This document shows, piece after piece, positions 21,345 through 34,300 of a DNA stretch of 64,000 nt. Both the position numbers and the translations under genes were made by a program. The stretch's first letter is position 1; every line of letters starts with the position of its first letter. The stretch comes from Zingiber officinale (Eukaryota > Streptophyta > Magnoliopsida > Zingiberales > Zingiberaceae), in NCBI RefSeq assembly GCF_018446385.1, contig NC_055989.1, positions 131,529,004-131,593,003 on the forward strand, in the 5' to 3' direction. The notes below the pieces were generated by a model. It saw nothing but the letters and a program-made list of their open reading frames with translations. It ran no database searches and was not told where the DNA came from.

Positions 21345-24300
21345 TGTCATACATCTGATTCCCAACCCTTCAACATGTCCATCAAAAGCTCTCGCCTTAA
21401 GGACCTTAGTGAAAAGATCTATAGGTCATCATCTGATGCATTCTAGGCGGCAACAACTTCTCCTCGTTTATACGATTTCTCGTATTGGGTAGTACTTGCG
21501 CTCTATTGTGTTTACTTACCTTATAGACTCATGGTTTCTTCGAGTTTGTTACTGCACCATTATTATTACAATAAATTGTAATAATCTTTGGACAAATTAG
21601 AAATCATATCTAAGTCTATCTTGAGGTAATTAAGTCATTCAGCTTTTATGGTTTCCTCAGAGGCTTGCCATATACTAAGCTTCTATGGTGGAGTCCAGAA
21701 AAATACCTATGCTTATCACTCTTCCATAGTTATGACTTTACCTCCTAAAGTAAACATAAAACCCCGAGGTTGACTTATTATTGTCCCTATCCGATTGGAA
21801 GTCAAAATCCATGCAACCCACAGGGACCAAATTAACTGCCTTGTAAGCTAGCATATAATCTCTAGTTCCTCTAAGGTACTTTAATATATGCTTTACTGCA
21901 GTCCAATGTCCTTGTCTAGGGTTACTTTGATATCTGCTAACTATGCCCTTGGCAAAACAGATTTCTGATCTCGTGCATAGCATACATTAGGTTATCTAAC
22001 TGCCGAAGCATAAAGAACTGCCTACATGTCCTCAATCTCCTTTGATGTCATCGGAGACATCTCTTTAGATAAAGACACTCCATGCTTAAAAGGTAAGAAA
22101 CCTTTCTCGGAGTTTTGCATGCTTAAAATGAGCAAGGATTTTTCCGATGTATCAAGCTTGGGATAAAATATATTTTTTCTTGCGATCCCTTATTACTTTG
22201 ATCTCAAGAATATATACATTCTCCCAAGTCCTTTATATCGAATTGTTTGGACAACCATACCCTTACTTCTGACAACATTTTGATATTGTTTCCAACTACC
22301 AAAAATGTTATCTACGTATAGTACAAGAAATACCACCACGCTTCCATCACACCTTTTGTATACACAAGACTTATCCGGTTACTAAATCCATAGATCTGGA
22401 TTACTTTGATAAACCGGATGTTCCAAGACCTTGAAGCTTTGCCTCAGTCCATAGACTGATTGAGCTTGCACACAAGATGCTCTTAGCCCTTTGCAATAAA
22501 CCCTTCTGGCTGCTTTATATGGATGCTTTCTTCAAGACTTCCATTAAGGAATGCTGTCTTGACATCCTCTTGCCAAATAGATAAAAGAATCCGGATAGAC
22601 TTAAGCATGACTACTAGTGAAAAAGTTTCCTTTTTCATCAAGCCTTACTTTGAAAGTTACTACCTTCCTGTCTATCCCTTTTTTTTCTATTATAGACCTT
22701 TTTACACCCAACGGCTTTTACACCATTTGGTGATTCTACAAGCTTCCAGATTTTATTAGAATACATATATTCTAATTCTTTTATTCATTACTCTTTGCCA
22801 AGATGCTGCATCTTTATCTTGGAGTGCTTCATCATATGACCGGAGATCAGGTTCATGTCCTCCAGGGATCGAGTCCAAAAACTCTCCCAAAACATGAACC
22901 TATTTAGGTTGCATAACAACCCTCCCACTACAACAAGACACTTTCTGTAATTGTGTATCAATTTGTGATACGTGTTGCAGTTTTCTTGTGGTATCTCATC
23001 TTGTACAGTTGGTACTAGGTTAGACATGTCCTTAAGAACAAATTTACTTATGAGCACGTGGTTCATTATATAGTCCTTTTCTAAAAAATCAGTCATTGAT
23101 GCTAACAATGACCTTCTGATTTTTAAGACTATAAACCTACTTTTGTTTATCTAGGATAACTTACAAACAAGTGAACTCCTATCCAACTTATCATTGTCTC
23201 TCTTTAACATATGTGCTGGATTACCCGAATCCGAATATGCTTCAAAATAGGTTTTCACCTATTCAGCAATTCTATATGAGTAGAGAGTTCTAACTTGGAA
23301 GGTACTATGTTCACTTTCGTTTTCAGAGTTTATCCTTAAAACAAATTTGGTAATTTTCTGAATAACTCATCATCTATCTAATTATTTCATAAGAGTCCTT
23401 TACCTTCTTTCTACTACACCATTCTGTTGGGGTGTACCAGGTGCAGTTAGTTGGGATTGAATCCCTACTTTTGATAAGTGACTCCTAAATTCTCCCAAGA
23501 GGTACTTGCCACTACGATCTTACCATAGTGACATTTACTTTAACATTTCTCCGCATCAGCCTTGTACTCTTTGAACTAATCAAAGTACTTAGTCTTGCGG
23601 TACATTAAGTAAATTTATTTGTATCTTGAATAGTTGTCTATAAAATAGACGAAATATTCAATACTACCTCTTGTTTGGATAGTCATAGGATCACACAAAT
23701 AAGAATGAACCTATTTCAACATATCTTTGACTCCATACCCCTTGGACTTAAAAGCTTCTTGGTTATTTTCCTTCCAAGTAAGACTCGCAGGTTGGAAAGA
23801 TTTCCACTACCAATGAACCCAAAAGTTCATCAGCTACCAATGAATCCTACTTAAGTATAACCTAGCTTTAGGTGCCAAAGATATAATTGGTTCATTTCCG
23901 AAGGTTACTTTCTCTTAAAATTAGAAGATGTGTTACTAATTTCCATTTGTTGCATCGTGAGAGTTATTGGATTATAAATTGTCAACCATCATACCAGAAT
24001 AGATAACTTCCCTATTTTTCTTGATAACAACTTTGTTATCAAAATAGACACAATATCTATAATAGTTTAGAAACTGAAATCGGGTTCTTTCTAAACTTGG
24101 TACGTAAAGACAATTACTTAAAATCCATATTTTATTCTTATCAAAGGATAAACATCTCCCACTGCAACAGCTACCACTTTTACAGTAGTGCCCATGTGGA
24201 CGGTGATTTACCTTTCATTTAGTTGTCGGGTTTCCTGGAACCCTGCAATGAATTGCAGACATGATTAATGGCATCTTGTATCTACACTCCAGGTTCTGGT

Positions 24301-25822
24301 AGATAACACCACTAGGCATGTTTCAACTAATGAATTAAATACACCTAAATTGTTCTTAGTTCTAAGAAGACAGTCTACCTTAATGTCCAAGTCCTATTTC
24401 CAATCATTACAATTGGGACTACTAAGTCTTTTCTATAGTATGACTACTAGGGATTGACAAACATCCTAAGAATCTCAAAAACATTTGGTCAAGATCAACT
24501 CCTTAAAATCTCCATGAATTTTGTGTATACAAAATCGAAGAGGAGATTTTATTCATTAATTTTATTATCTCGTCAACTTTACTTTATAACGAATAAAATT
24601 AATAGTTGATCTTTGATCAAATATTTGGTCAAAACTCTTTGAATTTAAAATAACATTGATTCCTCAAACAATATTATTTAAATTTACCAACACCTCAAAT
24701 ACCGTGAATTTTGCATGCCACGTTAGTGTGGACGATACAAATTCATCATTTGTAAGAGGAGGGTTTTACCCATTGACTATCTTGTCAATATAACTTTTTG
24801 ACAAATAAAATTACCTCAAACACCATGAATCTTGTATGCCACGTTAGTGTGGACGTATACAAATTCAAACATTTGTAAGAGGGGTTTATTAATTTTATTA
24901 TATTGACAATCTAGTTTTATGACAAATCAATAGTTGATTTCCTTTTGGTCACACAAGTGATAGTAGTGACTCCGTTGGGGAGGATACTATTAAATGTGTC
25001 TAAGTGTATACCATTACTTGACACTAAGTCCATTAATAAGATTATGCCCCTTCCGTTGGGGAAGATCACACGCTCTTAATTAACTTCCTATAGTCATCCA
25101 AAATGGAAGTATGTTCTAGTGATCCACAAACAAGCTCATCCGTTATGGAGGAAGGCACTCAGAGCCAACGCGCAAGCTTGTTTGCATCACTTACAAACCA
25201 GTAATGGAGACCATGGGATTTACTTAAAAATCTCTCTCCCACTTAGTTATTTATAAATGAGGAATTTTAACTATGCTAGCCTACTAAATATGCATACTAA
25301 CAAGCACACACAACACAGCATAAAAAGCAATAAATAGAAAAACTAATTTTCAACTATTATGGCTTTTATCTATTGCTGTCCTCCGTGTGTCACCAACCCT
25401 AGCTGCTGCCATCTTTGGCCACTGCCACCGGGTCTAGTTGTCGCATCCATCTTGCTCCTTGTTCCGCTGCGCCTCTGGTCCTTAAAAGGTTCCACGCCTT
25501 GCAAGACTCGATCCGCGACATAAATAGAATTTTACATTTTTCGATCCTATATTCCTCGAAGGAATGTACATGTATCTAGATCAAAAAATAAAATCCTAAT
25601 AAAACTAAATACAGCTCCTGCTGTATTTTATAATACAATCATGCACACACAATAAAATATCCTTGACATGTCCAAGGGTCCAATCACACACATAATAACT
25701 ATAAGCCATAATAGTTGGATCCTGCATCCACAAAGTTAGCACATCCTACTATTAATCTGCCTAAATTATGTATGACGTGTGCATAATTAAACTAATACCA
25801 AATACACAGAGGCAATACCCTA
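21345..25822 (-). pseudogene. element C Ty1/copia internal region, degenerate gag-pol
   Basis: Only short coding pieces survive. 21,738-21,983 reads GIVSRYQSNP, then HWTAVKHILKYLRGTRDYML and DNNKSTSGFYVYF, the RT-to-RNase H junction of Ty1/copia polyproteins. 22,788-23,108 has a frame resembling the integrase-RT linker. The minus-strand order (RNase H nearer the left LTR) agrees with the primer site at 25,823. The segment at 24,665-24,905 contains two copies of a block of about 120 bp that includes CCACGTTAGTGTGGACG. With LTRs still alike but coding broken, the element was probably mobilised by relatives. Confidence 0.8.
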
Positions 25823-25834
25823 GCTCTGATACCA
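25823..25834 (-). other. primer-binding site of element C
   Basis: Minus strand TGGTATCAGAGC, complementary to initiator tRNA-Met, lies two bases from the LTR end at 25,837. Confidence 0.9.
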
Positions 25835-25836
25835 AT

Positions 25837-28383
25837 TGTTGGTTGCTACTCGGAAAACCTAGAGGTTCCACTGTACAAAAATTTTGTACAAAGGTCTGAA
25901 CCTTTTCCTAGCTACCATGTGTTCTTTTAAATTAAATTTTGGATCGCCTGCGGAACTTAACACGTTTGATCCAAAACTTAATCTATTTGTTCTTTAAGGT
26001 TTAGACTTGGATCTCCTGCGGAACTTAACACGTTTGATCCAAATCACCTAAGTTATTAATTCCATTAAATATTAATTTCCATAATTGGTTCCCAGTACTG
26101 ACGTGGCGAGGCACATGGCCTTCTTGGATATGGGAACAACCACCACCGACTAGACAAAACCTTTTATGGAAAGCTAATATTTAATTTCCTAAAATAACTT
26201 TAGGTCAACCAAAAGAACAATCAAATCACAAGGAAAAGAAAAATAAAAGAACACAACTTCGAAAAACATATTCGAAATACTAGAATCGTAAGCCTCTTGT
26301 ATTTGGTATTATTTCCATAAATAACTAGCATGATGCGGAAAGGAAAAATTACTAGTTATACCTTATAAAAAGACCTCTTGATCTTCTACCGTATCCCTCT
26401 TCTAACCTCGGACGTTGTGTGGGCAACGATCTTCCGAGATGAGAACCACCAAGCACCTTCTTCTTCCTTGCAAGTTTCGGCCACCACAATTCTCCAAGAG
26501 AAGTAGAGGTCCGGCCACCACCACCAAGCTCCAAGGGATGCAAGAAACAAAACCACCTTTCTCTCCTTCTTCTCCTAGCTAGAACCGGCCACCATCAAGA
26601 GCTCCAAGAGAGGTTGCCGCCGGCCATAAGAAGAAGAGAAGAGGAAGAAGCTAGGGCCGACCACCAAGAAGGAAAAGAGAGGAGAAGAATAATAGAGTTG
26701 ATCACCCGTGAAGGCACCTCTACCCCCTCTTTTATAATCCTTGGTCTTGACAAATAAGGAAATTTTAATAAAAAATTCCTTAATTCTTTTGTCATAAAAA
26801 AGAAAAATTATTTTAATTAAAAAACAATTTTCTTCTTTTAATAATAATGGCCGGCCACTTCTAATTCCCCAAAACAAGGAAAATTTAATTCACACAAGAA
26901 TTAAAACTTCCTAATTTGTTTCTAGAAATTTATAAAAATTTCTCCAATAATTTTTATCCCTTCATGATTGGTTAATAAAAATGAAATTTTATAAATTAAA
27001 ATTCTTCTTATAAACATGTGGATAATTTCCAAAAGGAAAGTTATCTCTAAAAATTAAAATATCTTTTCAATCTACAAATAAGGAAAGATATCAAATCTTT
27101 TCTTAATCTTTTGTAGAAACTAATAAAAGAGAATATTTAATTTTTAAACTTCTCTTTTAAATTATTATCATGGTCAAAAAGGAAAGTTTTTCTTAAAAAT
27201 AAAATCTCCTTTCAATCTACAAATAAGGAAAGATTTCAAATCTTTTCTTAATCTTTTGTAGAAAGCTTTAAAAGGAAAGATTTAATTTTTAAACTCTCTT
27301 TTAAAATATGATGTGGCTGGCCACCTAAACTTGGGCTCCAAGCTATTGGCCGACCACCTTAAGGCCAACCTTTAGGCTTGGCCGGCCCTAAGCTTGAGCT
27401 TCAAGCTTAGCTTGGCCGACCCCTATTGGTTGGGTAAGAAGGTGGGTATGTGGTGGGTATAAATCTCTATATACAAGAGGCTACGATAGGGACCGAGAGG
27501 AGGAATTGGTTTTGGTCTCTCGATGAAATTAAGCTTCCCGTGTTCGCCCCGAACACACAACTTAATTCCATCAATAATAATCCATTCCACTAAAGAACTA
27601 TTATTGAACTACCGCACCAATCCCAAATTACATTTTGGGCTCCTTCTTATTATGAGTGTGTTAGTCTCCCTGTGTTTAAGATGTCAAATGTCCACTAATT
27701 AAGCGAGTTACTGACAACTCATTTAATTAATATCTTAGTCCAAGAGTAGTACCACTCAACCTTATCATCATGTCGGACTAAGTCCACCTGCAGGGTTTAA
27801 CATGACAATCCTTATGAGCTCCTCTTGAGGACATTCTCAACCTAGATCACTAGGACACAGTTTCCTTCTATAATCAACAATACACACTATAAGTGATATC
27901 ATTTCCCAACTTTATCGGGCTTATTGATTCATCGAACTAAATCTCACTCATTGATAAATTAAAGAAATAAATATCAAATATATATGCTTGTTATTATATT
28001 AGGATTAAGAGCACACACTTCCATAATAACTGAGGTCTTTGTTTCTTTATAAAGTCAGTATAAAAAAAATGACCTCTAATGGTCCTACTCAATACACTCT
28101 AAGTGTACTAGTGTAATTATATAGTTAAGATAAACTAATACCTAATTACACTACGACCTTCCAATGGTTTGTTCCTTTCCATTATGGTCGTGAGTTACTG
28201 TTTATAATTTATAAGGTACTGATAACATGATCCTCTGTGTGTGACACCACACACCATGTTATCTACAATATAAATTAATTGAACAACTACATTTATCATA
28301 AATGTAGACATTTGACCAATGTGATTCTTATTTCTAGATAAATGTTTATATCAAAAGCTAGGCTTTTAGTATACACTCTAACA
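25837..28383 (-). mobile_element. element C 5' LTR (2,547 bp)
   Basis: The pair of 18,744-21,304. Main differences are about 45 extra bases in the left copy near 20,205-20,250, an extra TTTAGGCTTGG-like block in this copy near 27,370, and many one-base run-length differences. The LTR pair brackets a primer site and polypurine tract in minus orientation. Confidence 0.95.
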
Positions 28384-28388
28384 CATAG

Positions 28389-29012
28389 CGTTCGAGGGAC
28401 GTTAAGCCGGGACGGAAGGCTGCTCGAGGAGAAGGCCGGGAATTGGGTTCGGGTGATCCCTATTCCAGTTGGCCGCAATCACCCAAAAGAACGGAGCGTC
28501 GGAAGCTGAAGAAACCAAGCTGGAAGCTTGGAGGTGCCCTTGAAGGCGCCCTGGAAGGCGCCTTCAACCCTGTTGAAGGCGCCCTCAACAGGTCAGATTT
28601 GACCATTTGCATGCGGATAAAGTTTTATCCGCTGACCAAGCTGGAGGCGCCTTGGACCCTCGGGATAGACTTTCCAGGAGCTATAAAAAGGCCCCTGGAG
28701 CTAGGAATTCTATAACAACTCAAGCATCCAACTTGTAATCAATTCCTAGCAACTAAGTGAGCGTTCTAAGTGTAAAAAGGCTTCTCCGTCTACAGTAAAG
28801 GAGATTCTGCTAGTAGAGCTTTTCATCGCCCTGGATTAACAACCTCCTTGGTTGTAACCAGGTTAAATTCTGTTTCTGTTTCTTTTTCTGTCTCCTTAAT
28901 TTAGTTGTTATTTTATTGCTGATTTATTTCTGAGTTGAAATCCGAGGAGGGTATTTTTATTTTTTGATTTCAACAATTCACCCCCCTCTTGCCGGCCTCC
29001 GCTGCACCTACA
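28389..29012 (+). mobile_element. element B 3' LTR, second part
   Basis: The sequence continues the LTR after element C, with GGCGCC repeats (28,530-28,585), ATAAAGTTTTATCC and the end GCACCTACA at 29,012. The final 384 bp, absent from the truncated 5' LTR, are present here and in B'. A TATAAAAAGG-like box lies at 28,682 in the LTR and could be its promoter element. Confidence 0.9.
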
Positions 29013-29202
29013 ATATCTCCATCTCTTCTTGAGTTAAAGTCACTATGGTGAGCTGTCCAGTATCTTCCATCTTCACGTCTCGGAAGTAGGTGAGATTCTC
29101 ATAGACAACACTAAATATGATCCTATCTGAAAGCGATGAAGGTGGTTGGCTAAGAACGTGGCTCTGCTGTTGACCAAATGAAGACTCCGTATTGTCCTGC
29201 AT
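29013..29202 (-). pseudogene. Tat gag N-terminus
   Basis: The ATG at 29,202 starts MQDNTESSFGQQQSH. The frame runs to the ATATC duplication and continues on the far side of element B at 12,701 (LINTRAARIVQQQ). A diverged copy of the same first codons lies at about 781-870. The function is the capsid precursor of a Ty3/gypsy element. This copy is interrupted by 16.3 kb of later insertions. Confidence 0.7.
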
Positions 29203-30187
29203 AACACAAAGAGCATTAGTGTCAGGCGTGGGAAAGGATCCTCGGTGTTGACCCTCCGACGCTCAAGTCAGTGCGTGATTTAGGAGAAGAAAATAGTGAA
29301 AGATAATTGTAGCAACAAGTTTGTAAAAATATAGAACATCACATATCCTTGCCTGTATATGAAGACCCCTTCTTATAGTGTCATTGTTGTATCTATGCAC
29401 GTATCTCAAAGTATTTACACATTTTCCAAAGTGGTCCTAAGAAAGGACAAGCCATAAAGTGGCTATGATACCTTCCCTTAAATATGTCTACAAATTCCTG
29501 TGATTTGATATAATGGAAGCTTCGAAAGCGTAGTTTGTCTGTAGGATATTCTCCGTCTCTCGTGGCACAAACTTTCAAAAGAGATTACGGAGTTGTTGGG
29601 CCTTGGGGCTCACGCTAGGCTCACCGGCTGTTACTCAAGAACGTCGCCCGCTCGGGCTTGCGGAACTTGCTGAGTGACTCTGTCTTCACTCGGCTTTTTT
29701 GCTCGCATTAAGGATGCCATATGCCCGATCGAAAGGCTTGGTTAGCTGGGTTTTCCTGCTTATTGCCCCTACCATATTGAGGCCGGGTTGGCTATCCAAG
29801 GCTTGAACGGGTCATCCCAAGGTCCGACCGGCCACTCGAGGGTTGGTCGTCCCTATGGTCCGTTCAACTGTGTCCCTGGCTCAATTGGTGACTCTGAAGA
29901 TTAATCGCTCATTGATTTTGACCACCTCGTTAGCCATTCTTCTTAGGTTTGACCTTGCCCCCAGGGCGTAGCGCAGACGGTGGACGCATGGTATCTCTGG
30001 CATAATTGTCAGACGTCGATTCTCAAGAACTGACGACCTGGGGTTTACCCCGCTATGCGCCTATGGCCTGTGTACCTGTATGAACCTCCCTCTATATCCA
30101 TGGAGCCGACACTAGGGGGGCCGCTAAGATAGCGGATCTATCTTTTTCTTAGGTTTGACCTGCCTTTTAGGGATTCCACCTTTATCA
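29203..30187 (-). mobile_element. Tat leader and 5' LTR (right copy)
   Basis: Homologous to 870-1,665. The outer edge CTTTATCA at 30,187 gives a minus-strand start TGATAAAGGTGG. A SINE (29,956-30,146) is inserted in it. The primer site and exact LTR 3' end were not identified. After 30,187 the similarity to the left copy stops. Confidence 0.65.
29956..30146 (+). mobile_element. tRNA-derived SINE with 15-bp target duplication
   Basis: The insertion is flanked by TCTTAGGTTTGACCT (29,941-29,955 and 30,147-30,161). It carries a perfect RNA polymerase III A box, TAGCGCAGACGG (29,969-29,980), and a B-box-like GTCGATTCTC (30,015-30,024) with normal spacing. It ends in a short T run. Removing it restores the LTR sequence TCTTAGGTTTGACCTGCC that matches the left Tat copy. 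No protein is encoded, and it would depend on a LINE for movement. Confidence 0.85.
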
Positions 30188-31345
30188 AAAAGATTTTGCA
30201 CTTTAAGATTGGGAGAGATATTAATGTATATATGGAAATAGGCTAATTGTAATCCATCGTAATTAATTAAAGATCTCTTCCTTAATTAATATTAATGTAT
30301 ATATAAAAAAAGATTACGATGGCAATTAATCATAATTAATTAAAGATCTATTCCTTAATTAACATATATTAATGTGTATATATGAAGCAGCTCATATGTA
30401 ATAAAAAATATAGAAAATGATATTCCTCCCCTTCTCTTTATTCATGGAGCTGTAGGCGTTTCTAAGAGCAATCACACACTAATTCAACTGCAAATTATTT
30501 TCAAATAGTAGGTTTCAGATCTGTTTCGGGTCATTCTCAGAGTCACTCGTCGGATATACTTACAACTCTCACAGTCAAGAATTCGAATGCATGATATTAG
30601 CAATCTGATGTACGAGTTCGGTGTAGATATAGTATTTCTAGACTTAATTGCATTCTCATTTTAAGAATGTAATTGAAGCGTGCTGTTCTTGGTACATAAT
30701 CAAACATAAATGCTTGCATGAATCAGCGATCTTTCTTCATCTCCACAGGTCGATGCTTATGAAAGAAACGATGATGGAGGAAATAAGCAAGTAGACATCG
30801 ATTTCAACTCCACAGTATTTTGGAGGTCTGAATTTGATTCTTTACTATCTTTTAATTACAGTAAGTTTTCAAGTTTAATAGTTCATTCTATCTGTTGTTC
30901 AAAGCCTTAAATAGTACAAGTCATTGATGTTTTTTCTTTTTGAAATTTCAATTGGATGTTTCCATCTCTGTTTTTCCACTGTATGAAGGCTTGATGGGAA
31001 GAGTATCCATTCACTTGGATCAAACAAAATCTAATTTGAAACTCAGTATTATCTCGTATGGCAACAGTGGGCTAGTGCTAATAAAAAATATGATTCATAA
31101 TAACCAAGAAGAAGAGACTGATGAAACTTGTACTTCCAGAGCAATAACAGTTGGCAAGTATTAACCAAATTTATGATCCACGATAACTAAAGGAGATTGA
31201 AGAAACTTATGCCGTCAAAGGAATAACAGTGGGAAAGTATTAACCGAACTTATTATACTCAACAACTGGAGAAGACTGATGAAGAAGAAAGACGGGAGCT
31301 GACTTGTTCAACTAAACCAACAGGGAGGTCGAAATGCTTGAGCAA
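30188..31345. other. intergenic DNA downstream of CPN60A
   Basis: The sequence contains two diverged copies of a block of about 60 bp with ATTAATTAAAGATCT (30,240-30,390). It also has a 74-codon open frame at 30,940-31,164 that I do not recognise, possibly a broken exon. The block around GTTGGCAAGTATTAACC is partly duplicated about 75 bp later (31,150 and 31,225). The 3' UTR and polyadenylation site of CPN60A must lie at its right end. Confidence 0.5.
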
Positions 31346-34300
31346 TCAGACAGCGAGCCCTTTGGCTTGTGACTTTGCAGAAGACTTCTTTTTGGGCTTC
31401 TCCACCACAATAGCCTGCGTTGTGAGAACCATTCCGGCCACCGAGGCAGAATTCTGGAGTGCACACCTGGTGACTTTCGCGGGATCGATTACCCCGGATT
31501 CAAGTAAATTTTCATACTTGTCTTCCATTGCATTGTAGCCAATCTCCCAGTCGCTATCAAGGATCTTCTCGACCACAACTTCTCCTTCTACTCCTGCATT
31601 TTGGGCAATCAGAGCTGCAGGTGCCACTAGTGCCTGATCATTCGGATGCAGAATATATCTTATTAGCAATTATCCTACAAATAAGCTGCTAACTCTAACA
31701 TGATAGCAACATTTAGGTGGTATGTTCAAATGACAAAAATATTTACAGGGCCAACATCAGTAGATAGCATTACAAAAAATACTGTTAAATATGGAAGAAT
31801 ATAGGAGATGGATCTTGGTGTGTTCGTATAAATAACTTAGATAAATTGGAAAATGAATATGGATGAATATTAAACAAATTTCATAACCATATCTGGAAGA
31901 TACTGATAGGCACACAAGATTAATTATGATAGATATAAGCATATTTATTACTTGCTGGTATGGGAAATTAAACACACTTTGATAGTTCACATGTTTTTTT
32001 TTTTCCGTTCAACTGTGTTTCCTTGAGCAAACGGTATTAGTTAACTTGTATAAACTAGAGTTCACCGATTCACGGGCAAATATGAGAGAAATTAGCTAAT
32101 CTAAGAAGGTATAAAATCAATTCATGCATGTATTTCAAATTGACAAAGATAGAATGTAGTAAATGATCTCAAAAGCTATCAGCTAAAAACAAAAGACAAT
32201 GGCAGTTCAAATACCTGTCAATCTACCACCACAATGTATCAAATAAGTTAACAAGCTAACATTAGTATGACAGTTAATGCACCAAGCAGCACATAATCAC
32301 TACAATTTGAGTGGATTCAAGAAGAAAGTATTGTTTTTATTTATATGGAAAACTGCTATATTACTCCATCAAGAAACTAGAGTTCATATGTCACAACAGT
32401 ATGGTTAACTCTGATTGAGTGAGCACTAATCCCCGAAGTTACCAAAAATCAGGATCGAACTGGATCAGGTTGATTCTATGAGTGGACTTGATCATGAGTT
32501 ACAACAGTACTAGAATACAACAACTCTGCATGTAATTGAGGGACCAGTAAACCAACGCTTAAGCTATTAGGTATTTATACTAAAAATTATCAACACAAAG
32601 ATTCATTATTCACCCTTTCTCAAGATGTACATCTTAAATCTATTCAAATCATATTCTTGAAGAATGAATTTATAATTTTGTTGTTAGGATATTCAATATC
32701 TCTCACCTTCTGTACAATATCAGCACCTAAACGTTCATCATGATCTTCCAGACTGTCCTTGATGCCAGGAACAATTGTTGACAGGTGAACATATGTAGCA
32801 CCACCTCCAGGTACAATACCTTCCTCTATAGCTGCAAAAGTGGCATTCTTAGCATCCTCTATCCTAAGTTTGCGGTCCTCAAGCTCAGTCTCTGTTGCAG
32901 CACCTACTTTTATAACTGCCACTCCACCAGATAATTTTGCAATTCTTTCAGCTAGCTTCTCAGAATCATAAACAGAATTTGACTCCGAAAGCTCCCTCTT
33001 CAGTTGAGCAATTCTGGCCTGAATCTCATCTTTGGTAGCAGCATCCGAAATTATTGTTGTAGAGTTCTGGGAAATAGTTACTTTTCTTGCTGTACCAAGC
33101 TGCTCGACAGATACATCTTCTATCAATAAACCTAGATCTTTGGCCTGCAATTCAGCACCTACACCAATAGTTGACAGAAGAACATTAATGTAGAGGAAAA
33201 GGTAAAGGTTGCTAAAGTTTATGTGGTTATTTGATTTCCAGACCATATATGTGCTACTAACTGTTGCCTAAAGCATTATTTTCTAAGCTAATTTAAAAAA
33301 TCCCTAATGAAATAAGTAGCTTCTGCAGTAGAAAAATAGACTAACTCATCCCAAATCATTAAGTTCTAAAAGAAACAAATTAGCCTACCAGTCAAAATTG
33401 CCATGTCCTGCAGGATAGCCTTTCTGCGCTCGCCAAAACCAGGTGCTTTAATAGCAGCAACATTCAGAATACCCCTCAACTTGTTTACAACAAGTGTGGC
33501 CAAAGCCTCACCAGTTACATCCTCAGCAATGATGAGGAGAGGAGTTCTTAGCTGTGTTACCTTCTCTAACAATGGAATTATTTCCTTAACAGTTGAGATC
33601 TTCTGATCAGTAACAAGAACCTTTGCATTTTCAAATTCCACTAGCATCTTCTCAAGATTCGTGACGAATTGTGGGGAAATGTAACCTCTGTCTATCTGCA
33701 AAAATTACATGCTCAGTTGTTAACAACAAGGAATCAATCAAAAGATAAAACAAGAGGATAAAACATGTCTGAGATGACAGACCTCCATGCCTTCCTCAAC
33801 ATCAACTGTTGTCTCAAATGATGATGATGATTCGATAGAGAGAACTCCATCAGGCCCAACTTTATCGATAGCATCAGCAATCATATCACCTACAAACTCA
33901 TCGTTGCCAGCTGAAACAGAGGCAACAGCTGCCAAGAAAAAAGTAACTAAGCTTACGAGAGTGAAGTTTACAAACTTGTTCCACTGCACAGATGTTTCTT
34001 TGATGGCTGAACCATATATTATATGAAAAACATAAAAACACATACCAGTACAAACACTTTATTTGGTAGTAAATAGCCAATACCTTTGATATCTGCACGT
34101 CCTTTCACAGGCCTTGCCTTCTTCTCGAGCTCCTCAACTAGCTTCTGCACAGTTTTGTCAATTCCCTTCTTAACAGAAACAGGATTTGCTCCAGAGGTAA
34201 CACTTAGCAAACCCAACTTAATTATCTCCCGAGCAAGAACAGATGCAGTTGTTGTACCATCGCCAGCTGAGTCATTGGTCTTGCTGGCCACCTTTCACAG

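Noticed and set aside
29969-30024. A functional tRNA gene
   Set aside because: A- and B-box-like motifs are present, but no cloverleaf can be drawn and the unit has long target duplications, so it is a SINE.
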